Source: Gossypium raimondii (taxonomy: Eukaryota; Streptophyta; Magnoliopsida; Malvales; Malvaceae). Taken from it: a stretch of DNA of 64,000 bases. The stretch covers positions 61,761,980 to 61,825,979 of the forward strand of contig NC_068575.1 of the NCBI RefSeq assembly GCF_025698545.1, written 5' to 3'. Positions 11,176 through 21,445 of this stretch are shown in pieces. The translations under genes were made by a program, and so were the position numbers. How positions within the stretch are numbered: the first letter of the stretch is position 1; each line of letters begins with the position of its first letter. Below the pieces are notes generated by a model. The model did not search any database. It was given only the letters and a program-made list of their open reading frames with translations, and was not told the DNA's origin.

Positions 11176-12498
11176 ATGGGGAAGATGTGCCGCTCCTTTT
11201 TGCTTTTTCTTTTGATCTCTCTTTTCGTTTCTTTTGGTTTTGCTGAAATCCGTTTCACAAAGATCCGATCCAATGACCGTCCCATAATCCCTTTCGATGA
11301 GTTCTGGTTCACTCACAATGGCCGTCTCGAACTCAACGTCTCTCAGATCACTCTCTCAGACAATAACCCGAACCTCAACTTCAACAATGTCGGATTCTTC
11401 CTCTGCACACGCAACGCGTGGCTCCATGTGCTTCAACAACTTGCTGACGCCGAAATCTCGTGCGTTCTCCATTCCAGTCTCGTCAAAATCGTCTCCAACT
11501 TCAAGACTCTCAATGGGAAATCGAGCTTCAACTCCGTTCTCCCAGTAAAAAATGCCGACCGGTACACTCTACTCTTCGCTAATTGTCTTAGTCAAGTCAA
11601 AGTATCGATGACCGTCCGATCGGCAATGTACAATCTCAAGGGAAATCAAAACCATCGCGATTACCTCTCCGCTGACGAAACATTTCTCCCTAAGCTTTAC
11701 TTCCTTTTGTCCCTCGTTTATTTCACCCTGGCAGGGATTTGGATTTACGTGCTTTACAAGAAACGTCTCACTGTTTTCCGAATCCACTTCTTTATGCTAA
11801 TTGTTGTCGTTTTAAAAGCTTTGAATCTCGTATCCAAAGCAGAGGACACATTATATATCCAACAAACCGGGACTGCTCACGGTTGGGACGTTCCGTTTTA
11901 CATATTCAGTTCCTTGAAAGGGATCATGCTTTTCACGCTCATCATTTTGATCGGCACCGGTTGGTCGCTTTTGAAACCTTACTTGCAAGACAAGGAAAAG
12001 ATGGTTTTAACGATTGTTATTCCACTTCAAGTTGTGGCTAACATTGCCCTAGTTATAATCGACGAGACCTCGCCTTTCAGTCCATATAGGGTCACATGGA
12101 AATCACTATTTTTGCTTGTCGATATTATTTGTTGTTGCGCCATGTTGTTGCAAATCATTTGGTCAATTAAGAACCTGCGTGAGGCGGCTCAGACGGATGG
12201 GAAAGCTGCAGTGAATTTGATGAAGTTGACGTTGTTTAAGCAGTATTACGTTATGGTGATCTGTTATATTTACTTAACTCTTGTTGCGGTTTATGGTTTG
12301 GAGACGATTACTTGGGGTAAGTATCCGTGGAGCTGTGTGTTGGTCGGGGAGTTGGCCACGCTCGTGTTTTATGTGTTTACTGGATATAAATTCAAGCCAG
12401 AGACGTATAACCCGTATTTTGCTATCGATGATGAAGAGGAAGAGGCTGATGATGTAGAGCAGTTGAAACTTCATGATGAGGAAAAAATTGGGCAATGA
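11176..12498 (+). CDS. CAND7: GOST-family seven-transmembrane protein (CAND6/CAND7-like), copy 2
   Basis: A single exon, 440 codons from the start chosen here. An in-frame upstream ATG at 11074 would add 34 residues (MNKARMTNQNED...). Those residues align with untranslated leader in the paralogs and would bury the signal peptide, so the internal ATG (MGKMCRSFLLF) is preferred. Signal peptide, cysteine-bearing ectodomain, seven helices and the GWSLLKPYLQDKEK loop match the neighbouring copies. The C-terminus reads past the LKL where copy 1 stops and ends HDEEKIGQ. It is closer to copy 3 than to copy 1 in the core (for example YKKRLTVFRIHFFML). It is intact, so probably an expressed membrane trafficking or signalling protein of this family. 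Confidence 0.87.
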   Translation: MGKMCRSFLLFLLISLFVSFGFAEIRFTKIRSNDRPIIPFDEFWFTHNGRLELNVSQITLSDNNPNLNFNNVGFFLCTRNAWLHVLQQLADAEISCVLHSSLVKIVSNFKTLNGKSSFNSVLPVKNADRYTLLFANCLSQVKVSMTVRSAMYNLKGNQNHRDYLSADETFLPKLYFLLSLVYFTLAGIWIYVLYKKRLTVFRIHFFMLIVVVLKALNLVSKAEDTLYIQQTGTAHGWDVPFYIFSSLKGIMLFTLIILIGTGWSLLKPYLQDKEKMVLTIVIPLQVVANIALVIIDETSPFSPYRVTWKSLFLLVDIICCCAMLLQIIWSIKNLREAAQTDGKAAVNLMKLTLFKQYYVMVICYIYLTLVAVYGLETITWGKYPWSCVLVGELATLVFYVFTGYKFKPETYNPYFAIDDEEEEADDVEQLKLHDEEKIGQ

Positions 12499-14437
12499 TT
12501 GAAGAAAATGTAGATCAAATCAAACTGGGAAATTAGGTGAAACCATATCTCTGTTAAGAATAAAATGTATGATAATCCACGCTTGTTGTCATTGTTATCA
12601 CAAGTTAAATAGATATTAACTCTTGAAAATTAAAATTTATACTTTTAAAATAATTTAATGTTATTTTATATGACAATCAAACCTACATCCTTTTATATCG
12701 ATAACACTAATTAATTTAACATGGTCAAGACTATCTTCATAGTTTAAAGTAACTAAATTATATCATTTAATTAAGTTATTTTGATTCATGTATTAATTCC
12801 TTAAAAATGTCCTCTAATGGGTTGTTAATATCAACACCGTTCTTTTTTTGGGTCAAATTTTGCTATTAGATCCTGTACTTTGTGTGTATTGTAAATTTAG
12901 TAATTGTATTTTCAATTTTAGTCTATATACTTTTCGAATTAAACAATTTTAGTCTCTATCATTTTTAACTTTGTAATTTTAGACCTAACTAATAGTAGCG
13001 ATTAAATTTGTTTGGTTAAATTCTATTATTAGTTTTGTATTATATGTAAAGTTAGAGATTTAGTCCATATTTTCAATTAGATCATTTTACTCGTTATTTT
13101 TTTTAATTTTGAAATTTCAGTTTCAATGTAAACGACCGTCGTTAAATTTATTAATTGCTTTTATTGTGAGTAATATGTGGAGATAGCAAGCTAACATGAT
13201 ATTATACATGCAATAATATGTTTGACGATCAATTTTAAAATAATAGAACTTAATGAATTTAATAATTTTATGATATACTACAATATATACAATTAGTATT
13301 ATACAATTAAGGTATATAAGTTATGTATATTATAACAACATAATTGTATATAGGGCTGGAAACAACATTGTCATATGTCAAATTCTACCGGATTGGCAAA
13401 AGAGCTTTCTTGAGAATTCCCTTTCACTAATAAAAAAAAAAAAAGAAAGAAAAGATAAACAAATGAGGAAGAGTGATTTATTCGAAATTAAAATTGGCGA
13501 GTAATTTTTTTAAGAGCGAGTCTAGTTGATGTAATAGAGGAGCCTAGCCTATATTGTAATGTTTAGATTGCATATCGTCAATACAATAATACACATTGTA
13601 ATATCGTAATGTTAGAATAATTATTTTACATTCATAATTTAATTATATAACAATTAATATATTATATGTCCTTAAACATGTTGTATACTATTTTATATAA
13701 TACGTACTAAATATAACTATGTGAGATTACAAAATAAATTCATATCATAATATTTATTTTAATTATATAAATATTAATTTTTTTGTTTTAAAATATTAAC
13801 TAATTGAATTGATCAAATAATAAAAGGATAATCTCAAATCTAAAAATCCTAATGATTCCATCTTGTTATTCAGTTAAGTTTACGAATAGAAACTAATAAT
13901 ATGTTGGATAAAATTATTTTTCTCACAATTTTTAAACATTTTAATTTTAAAAATTATTTTATTTATATTTATACGTTATTTATTAGTTTGTGTAGCTTTA
14001 ACTGAGGTCGAGGATTAGCTTTGATGGTTAAAGCATAATTTAATTGTTAAAGGGTATATGTTTGAATCAAGTTGAAAGCAAAATTCTGTAAATTAAAACC
14101 GGATAATTTGTGGATTCTTTATATATTTTGATTCTTGTGTTTTATACTAATTCTATTTTATAATTATTTAAACATGTATTTATAATTAATTATAATTTTT
14201 ATACTCCAAACTAAGAAAAGAAAAAACATCCTGTCCGAAGTCCGAACCTTTCACGTTGCGGAGACTGCATTAATTAATTAATTAATTGAAAAGAAAAATA
14301 TAATTTAAACTCATTGGTTTTTCCAGTAAACCAATCAATGAAGGTAGCTTAGCTTATCAGTCATCAGTTTGTTAATTCCTCCATTCAAAATTACCGTTAT
14401 TCCCCATTCCAACAACATTACTCATTTTTTTAAGGGG
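12499..14437. other. AT-rich spacer between CAND-like copies 2 and 3
   Basis: The first part (about 12850-13260) resembles the 3' flank of copy 1 (about 8560-8770), with shared blocks such as GTGAGTAATATGTGGA/GTGAGTAATGTGTAAA. This indicates the duplicated unit included downstream sequence. The remainder shows no gene. Confidence 0.45.
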
Positions 14438-14890
14438 AGATTACATTTAAAGTCACTCAATTATTAGTAAGTTAATATTTTAGCCGCTTAACTATTAAAA
14501 AATTTTTATTTAAATTATTGAGTTGTTCAGTCTTTTTTTAAAAGCCTAATTAGCTAGCTCCAAGCACCGATTTAATGATAGGTATGGTGGATCCAAGTTA
14601 ATTTGATAGCCACTGTCAAAGATCGAAGAAAAAATTATTTGGATTCTGGTTTGTAAATTTGTGACGTTCAAAGTTGTCTCATAAAAAAATTATACCATAG
14701 AAGAGAAGGAGAATAGGACCTTTTGATTGGTACAGAGATAGTGCTGACAAAGAATGTCATACAACAGTGATTTTAATAGTCTAATGACTTAAATAATCTT
14801 TTTAATAGTTTAGTGATCATTTTAAAACTTCTTAACATTAAATGACCAAAACATAAACTTATTAATAATTTAATAACTTTGATATAACTT
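14438..14890. mobile_element. MITE-like element related to the one at 39088-39522
   Basis: It shares an ordered series of blocks with 39088-39522: AGCTCCAAGC, GGTATGGTGGATC, a TTTGTAAATTTGT block, CAAAGTTGTCTCATAAAAAA, and a right end with TGACCAAAACATAAACTTA. The ends are degraded, so exact limits are uncertain. Confidence 0.5.
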
Positions 14891-15833
14891 ACTTCTTTTT
14901 AATTATCATTTTAGTCATTCCACACATATTAATTTTTTAAAATACATTCAAAATTAATATAAAATATTAGAATTATCCACGATGACTACAATAAAAATAG
15001 GTATGATGATTTTATGCCTCCAACTTTACAAAAATTATTTTAGTCATTTATTTAATTTTTCGTCTTTTTAAGCCTTAAATTTTCACTTTTTATCAAATCA
15101 CTCCAAAGTAAATGGAAAAGTTAACATTTATTAATTTTCTTGACGTGTCATCTACGTGGATGATACGTCAACATTTAATTAATTTTTAAAATTTTAAAAT
15201 TAAAAAGTTATAAAGATTAATTTTAAAATTTAAAATCATTAAAATTATTTAAATGTATAAAATTTATAAAAATATTTTTAAAATTTAAAAAATAGTTAAA
15301 TGTTGACATGTCATTCAACTATATCAACAAACATTAATTTTTCCATATATTTTAAGATAATTTGACAAAAAACTAGTATAAGAGCTAAAAGAATAAAAAA
15401 ATTAAATAAAGAGTTAAAATAATTTCTTTTATAAAATTAGGGAAAATAATTTTCAAACAAATATAATCATATTTAATTTTGATAAAAATATTAATATTTT
15501 CTAATATTCAAAAATAATACTTAAACCTAACAAGTCTTTTTTTAAACACGAACAACGTCTAATTTAGTAATTTTAACGTAGCATTGAATAATCCTCTATA
15601 CGAAAAATCAGTCCAAATTCTAACATTGAACAATTCTAAATTTTGAATAATCAATCCTTTTGTACAAACACCAATATAAGAAGTCAACATTTCAAAGCCA
15701 ACCAAAAAGACCCGGCTGGCCGAAGCAAACAAAGTAAGGAGAAAATAAATTCAAAAAACGGAGTAGATCTAGTTCTCTTTGTAGATCTGATTTTTTTTCT
15801 CCGATCAACGGTGAAAAGTTCCTTTTTTTTTTC

Positions 15834-17144
15834 ATGGCGATGATGACCTGCCGTTCTCTGTTGCTTTTACTTTTGGTCTCACTTTTTGTTTCTTTTGGTT
15901 TCGCCGAGATCCGTTTCACGGAGATCCGATCCGATGTCCGACCCATAATACCTTTCGATGAGTTCGGATTCACTCACAACGGCCGCCTTGAACTCAACCT
16001 CTCTCAGATCGATCTCTCCGGCAAGAACCTCGACTTGAACAAAATCGGATTCTTCCTCTGCACGCGCGACACGTGGTTCCACGTGCTTGAACAACTCAAT
16101 GACCACCATGTCACGTGCGCTCTCGATTCCGACCTCGTCAAGGTCGTCTTCAGGTTCGAATCTCTCAAGGGGAAAACGAGCGTCAACGCCGTTTTCCCAG
16201 TAAACAACGCTGACCAGTACACCCTACTCTTCGCTAATTGTTTGACTCAAGTCAAAGTATCGATGACAGTCCGATCGGCGATGTACAATCTTGAAGGGAA
16301 GCAAAATAGCCGTGATTATCTCTCCGCCGGCAAAACGATTCTCCCTAGGGTTTACTTCCTTTTATCCCTCGTTTATTTCAGTCTCGCAGGGATTTGGGTT
16401 TACTTTCTTTACAAAAAACGACTCACCGTGTTCCGAATCCATTTCTTTATGCTTGCCGTCATTGTTTTAAAAGCCTTTAATCTCGTGTTTGAAGCCGAGG
16501 ATAAATCTTATATCAAACGAACCGGAAGTGCTCATGGTTGGGATGTTTTGTTTTACATCTTCAGTTTCTTGAAAGGGATCATGCTTTTCACGCTCATCGT
16601 TTTGATCGGCACCGGTTGGTCGTTTTTGAAACCTTATTTGCAGGACAAAGAAAAGAAGGTTTTAATGATCGTGATTCCACTTCAAGTTGTTGCTAACATC
16701 GCCCAAGTCGTCATCGATGAGGCCTCCCCTTTTGGTCAAGATAGGGTCACATGGAAGCAACTGTTTTTGCTTGTTGATGTTATTTGTTGTTGCGCTGTGT
16801 TGTTCCCTATCGTTTGGTCGATTAAGAACCTGCGTGAGGCGGCTCGAACGGATGGGAAAGCTGCGGTGAATTTGATGAAATTGACTCTGTTTAGGCAGTA
16901 TTACGTTGTGGTGATCTGTTATATTTACTTCACTCGTGTTGTGGTTTATGCTTTGGAGACGATTACTTCGTATAAGTATCTATGGACCGCTGTGTTGGCC
17001 GGAGAATTGGCCACTCTTGCCTTTTATGTGTTTACTGGGTATAAATTCAAGCCAGAGGCGCATAACCCATATTTTGCCATCGATGGTGAAGACGAAGAGG
17101 CTGCTGCAGAGCAGTTGAAGCTTGAAGATGAGTTTGAATTGTGA
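15834..17144 (+). CDS. CAND7: GOST-family seven-transmembrane protein (CAND6/CAND7-like), copy 3
   Basis: A single exon of 436 codons with an ATG in ATGGCGATGATGACC. It is followed by a signal peptide (LLLLLLVSLFVSFGFA), the ectodomain with the same cysteine pattern (FFLCTRDTW, TCALDSD, ANCLTQ), seven helices, and family motifs GWSFLKPYLQDKEKK and RQYYVVVICYIYFTR. The tail is acidic (DGEDEEAAAEQ) and ends EDEFEL, different from copies 1 and 2. Of the three copies it shows the fewest unusual substitutions, so it may be the least changed. The leader block CCCGGCTGGCCGAAGC at about 15709 matches the array consensus. It is the last receptor copy before the IQD gene, which runs in the opposite direction. 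Confidence 0.88.
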   Translation: MAMMTCRSLLLLLLVSLFVSFGFAEIRFTEIRSDVRPIIPFDEFGFTHNGRLELNLSQIDLSGKNLDLNKIGFFLCTRDTWFHVLEQLNDHHVTCALDSDLVKVVFRFESLKGKTSVNAVFPVNNADQYTLLFANCLTQVKVSMTVRSAMYNLEGKQNSRDYLSAGKTILPRVYFLLSLVYFSLAGIWVYFLYKKRLTVFRIHFFMLAVIVLKAFNLVFEAEDKSYIKRTGSAHGWDVLFYIFSFLKGIMLFTLIVLIGTGWSFLKPYLQDKEKKVLMIVIPLQVVANIAQVVIDEASPFGQDRVTWKQLFLLVDVICCCAVLFPIVWSIKNLREAARTDGKAAVNLMKLTLFRQYYVVVICYIYFTRVVVYALETITSYKYLWTAVLAGELATLAFYVFTGYKFKPEAHNPYFAIDGEDEEAAAEQLKLEDEFEL

Positions 17145-17635
17145 AACCAATCATCGAGAACAATATAAACAATGATTGAAGTTAGCAAATACAATTGGGA
17201 CATTGAGGTAAAACCCAGATTCTTAAACTTCGATGATTCATATACTTGTTTTTCTTTACTTGTTATGCTTTTTTTTTCTTTTTTTGATCTACTTGGTAGG
17301 ATAATATTAAACTTTGATGCACGTTTGTGAACTTGATAGCTTGTGTAACTAATAAATAAATAATGCTATATTTTTTGTTCAAATTCCATATTTATTCAAT
17401 TAATCATTATGGGAATATGTTGGTTTTGTTTTATGTTTATATATATTTTAGTAATACTCGTGTTTAAGGTACTCATCTGTATAATTTTTTAAAATTTTTA
17501 GTTTAATGTTAAATAAATTTTCATATAATTGTGTCATGTTATCCTATAGTAGCAATCGTATGTTGCTTGTTATAGTAAATTCATCCCTGCGTTGTTCATG
17601 GACTTGCCAAGATCCTAGTAAAAAAACAGAGGATT

Positions 17636-18072
17636 GCCTCTCCAGTCCCTCTCAAATTTGAAATTGAGCTAATTGGTCCCTCTCAAAAAAAATTAGAGCA
17701 ATTTAATCTCTACCAATTTCGAAGTAGCTACTAAGGACAATTAATCATGCCGTTAATGCCTTCCGTCAATTATACATAATTTCGATTGGTATGGTAACAA
17801 CTTTAGCTTTCAATGTTTACATATTTTGTCATTTACACATTTACACAAATATTGTGGGATAAATTTGTTAAATTAGGACTAAATTGATAAAATATTTAAA
17901 CTTTGAAGACTAAACTTAGTATTATATCAATCAAAATCATGTACAATTAAAGAAAAACATTAATGTCGTGATGCCCTTGGTTGCTCATTTCTGAAATTAA
18001 TAGGGATAAATTGCTTTGAATTTTTTAGAGAGACCAATTTCGAAATTGAAAAAGATAGGAGAGATTTCAATT
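17636..18072. mobile_element. TIR element (MITE-like) between CAND copy 3 and the IQD gene
   Basis: The left arm (CTCTCCAGTCCCTCTCAAAT, later TTAGAGCAATTTAATCTCTA) is matched by the reverse complement of the right arm (TTCAAAGCAATTTATCCCTA and TTGGTCTCTCTAAAAAATTC read on the minus strand). The arms are about 80-100 bp and diverged. No target duplication was confirmed. Confidence 0.5.
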
Positions 18073-18191
18073 TTTGTTCAACAAAATATTGTACTTCTCA
18101 ATATGGTAATTTCCAATTTCAATTTTTCAAATTACATAAATAATGGTTAAATCATATCTTCCATGAAAAGTAGACATCAAAATGTCTCAAT

Positions 18192-19802
18192 TTATAATTT
18201 CATCCACCTCAGATCAGAAGTTGAACGTGGAGAAATTTTACCCCCACCAGCCCTCTCTGCATTTCCCGGCCTTTGGCTTGGGGTGCTTTGGGACCGCACT
18301 TTAGCCTTCGCAGACTCCGTGGCCGCCATATAATTCGGCACCATCATCAACCTCGGGCTGTTTGCTGCCGAGTGGTACGATGATTTCTCTTTAAGACACC
18401 GAAGGCTGGCTAAACGTAATTGCAGAGGCTCTCTAATGGAGTCTCTTTTATCAATGGAAGCCCTATTGTGACTCTCCCATTGCTTTGTTGCCCTCCGTCG
18501 ATCGAGCCATTTCGTTGCTTCTTCGACCTCTTTTTCATCTTTATCCAATGTCTTGAAAGGAAATAATTATAGTACGTTAATTAAGATTTTGCGTATGCAT
18601 ATATTTAATGGGTTAATTGCACCATACATCCCTAAGTTATGGCAAAATTTTAAACTGATACCTAAACTTTAAAGCATTTTAAATGAGCCCTCAAACTATT
18701 AGCATGATTCTAATAAGACCTTTTGTCGGCCAAATATAAATCATATTTTTTTTATACACTTCTTAAATTAACCAAAACCCTCAAACTAGAGCAGTTCATT
18801 GGCCGGTAACCTCACTCCAATTCATCTTATTGATTAGTAATAATAAAAATATATAAATATATAAAAAATATTTTTATATTTTATAATTAAATTTAAATTA
18901 AAATGTTTTCATTTTTTTAGCAATAAAATGAGCCATTTGGATTGGTTCGGCGGACATAAAAATTATTTTTGAAATGAGCTTAGGCTTAACTTGACCATAA
19001 CATCTTTAGCCCAAATTTTTAATCGCAAAATATGTCATCCTAATTTCAACACAAAGGATGTCAATTGAGTTAAATTACTCAATCCGCAAACCGTAATTAG
19101 AGGAGTACCTAAAGACGTTGGTTACCAAAATTGTTAACTATAATTAGAGTGCTAAACTGCTAATGTAACTCACATAGTAAAACCCCATGAAAAAAAGTTA
19201 AAGCACTTACGATGGACTTTCTCCTACGAACATCTTGCAGACATGGAGATTCCCAGGATGAGTTGGACTCAATAAACATGGCCGTTCTACACCCTTCATA
19301 TGAAAGCCTCGCTCGTTGTTGATGGAGCAGCACTCGAACCAAAGATTGCATGCATTTTAGCGCCACCTTTGCTCGCCTTCTCACATTGTGCCCTCTCACT
19401 AAAGCTTGAAGCTTCACTACCCCTTTCAATGCTCCCAATGCTTTCCTTGCCTTTCACAAAAAAAACAAAAAAAATCATCAAAAACACTAAATAAACAGTT
19501 AATTATATACAGAGAGAGAATCTTTGACTTACTATGTAGCCTCTAAAAGCTGTTTGAATGACAATAGCAGCTTGGTTTTTTTCTCCAACAATGGCGTAAT
19601 TGGAAGCTCTGCAATTAAGCCTAACGATGTTAACAGCTGCAATGGATTGTGATTTGGTTTTGGGTTTACGTTGTTGAGACCATTTAAATAGCCATCTTCT
19701 TTTCTCTCTTGTTCTGCAACTTTTTTTCTCGTTATCTTTAGCATTAGACCCGAGAGCCCTTTTCACCATTGACAACCACGAGGTCGGTGTTTTGTTTACC
19801 AT
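18192..19802 (-). CDS. IQD-type calmodulin-binding protein, intact copy (3 exons)
   Basis: Exons 19533-19802, 19211-19450 and 18192-18551 join in frame to give 289 residues. The IQ67 region spans the first intron: [13 protein letters not shown] closes exon 1 and [20 protein letters not shown] opens exon 2, the conserved intron position of IQD genes. A second basic stretch ([17 protein letters not shown]) follows. The C-terminal exon has [11 protein letters not shown] and a DUF4005-like end ([18 protein letters not shown]). IQD proteins bind calmodulin and associate with microtubules, membranes or the nucleus as scaffolds. The protein is short for the family. After VRV it reads [10 protein letters not shown] where family members usually have a few more residues, and the pseudogene copy has 11 extra bases at this spot. 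Confidence 0.88.
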
Positions 19803-19866
19803 GGTGAAAATGCAAGCGATAGGATGAAAGTGAAGGGATATATTAATAATAGGGAGGAAGAGAAGG

Positions 19867-19912
19867 TGATGGTGATGGTGGTGATGATGATGATGATGAT
19901 GATGATTATCAT
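19867..19912. repeat. (GAT)n-type microsatellite upstream of the IQD gene
   Basis: A GATGGTGATGG... tract that becomes pure GAT repeats lies 65-110 bp upstream of the IQD start codon, in the probable 5' UTR or core promoter. The paralogous stretch near 26300 is much shorter. Confidence 0.75.
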
Positions 19913-20890
19913 CATTTTATTGCAGATTATGGAACAGGGTACGAGCTCCAATATACATCTGCAAACGGATAGGTGTATTTTAGAGTGCCACGTGAAAAAA
20001 CAAATGGGGCACTATCATATATTTGTCATTAACAACTCTAATAGAGCTAAGGTACACAAGATAACATGAGAAAGAAAAAACTAGAGCATTTAATGGCTTG
20101 CACACAGAGCAGACCCCATTTGGGAGCAGCAAATAGAGCAGAGATTGAAACAGGGATTAGGTTATTTATGTTCTCGCATTGAAAGAATTTTCCTCTCAAA
20201 ATTGAATTATAAATTTTTAAAATTTCATAATAAAAAAGTATAAAGGAGGATTTTTTTTTGTTTTAGCTATTCAATTTATTCTTTTTTGTCACTAACAGTT
20301 ACTCGTAAACAAGGTTAAGTCGATTTTTAAAATTAACATAATTGTAATTTTAATCCTCAAATATTTATATATTGTTTTAGTTTAGTTTTGATTCTAAAAT
20401 TAACATTCAACTTTTACACATTATTTAATTTAACCTTTTTAAATTTCGTTTTCCGCCTACAAAGCTAAAAACATCAAACAATTTTATCAGCTAAATTTGA
20501 TTAAGAAATACCAAACTCAAAAACACTAAAATATCCAAAAACATAATTCACTTTTACTGTTTTTTTTCACTTATGATACTTTGATTCTCCATCATTGGGT
20601 TGGGTTGAAAATATCGATTTCATAAGATTCATGCTTGAATCATTTAACAGTTATTGTCATCGCCATCATTCTTTAGCATCTCCTGTAAACGTAGAGAATT
20701 TACAATTCACTCACTAAATTTTTAAAATTAAAGATCAAATTAACACATTACATAAATGTTGATAGTTAAATTGTTATTATACCAATTTTAAAACTAACAC
20801 CTCATATTTTCATTTGTCATTTAATGATTAGTGACCGAAAAAAAATCAAATGAGTGATTATTGATATAAGTGTATATATACTTATTTAAA
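19913..20890. other. Spacer upstream of IQD copy 1
   Basis: The part to about 20180 is shared with the flank of the IQD pseudogene (26330-26590). The rest is AT-rich with no gene seen. Confidence 0.5.
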
Positions 20891-20894
20891 GAAA

Positions 20895-21235
20895 ATGCCG
20901 TTTCTTAGAATGCTTCAAATATCTCTGGTAATCATTCAACTCACTGAGTTGATCAATAACCGGTTCAAAACCAGTCATTATTTGGACATTACCTAGTAAT
21001 GCAATGTCATGTCATGAAAATGCAGCACAACACAAAGCTAACTTTGAACCAATGCTAGTAAAAGAAAAACATCCAAAAGGAAAAGCATCATCCATTAGTA
21101 GATATAACTCAAAAAATGTGTACTAGAAGTACCACATCATCATTCACAGTCTTTAATTGCCAGATAGTGTCAAATTCTGTCCAAGATTAGAGAGCAATAA
21201 TGCATAACATTGTTCGAAAAGTCTCGAAGTTCCAT
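20895..21235 (-). pseudogene. Coding-like remnant downstream of CID copy 2 (matches 27497-27840)
   Basis: On the minus strand two open stretches parallel those at 27497-27840. One runs LSELNDYQRYLKHSKKRHFL and ends TAA. The other runs RLFEQCYALLLSNLGQNLTL and ends after SGN. Here the first is interrupted by a TGA where the other copy has AGA. The family is unrecognised. It could be a decayed neighbouring gene or simply 3' UTR of the CID gene. Confidence 0.4.
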
Positions 21236-21445
21236 CAGAATTCTCTATGTACCGCAAAGTTGCGTGGATAAACAAAAGACAAGACTCCTATGGTAAACGA
21301 AGATGCCGAAACATAGCAGCAGCAGTGGACGATATATATGTAGATCAGCAAGAGCAACAGGGGGAAACATCCTTACATGGGTGTGTATGTATTTAAATAA
21401 ATATATATATAAACTTGGAACTAAAATTGGTTCAGAGTGAATGAT

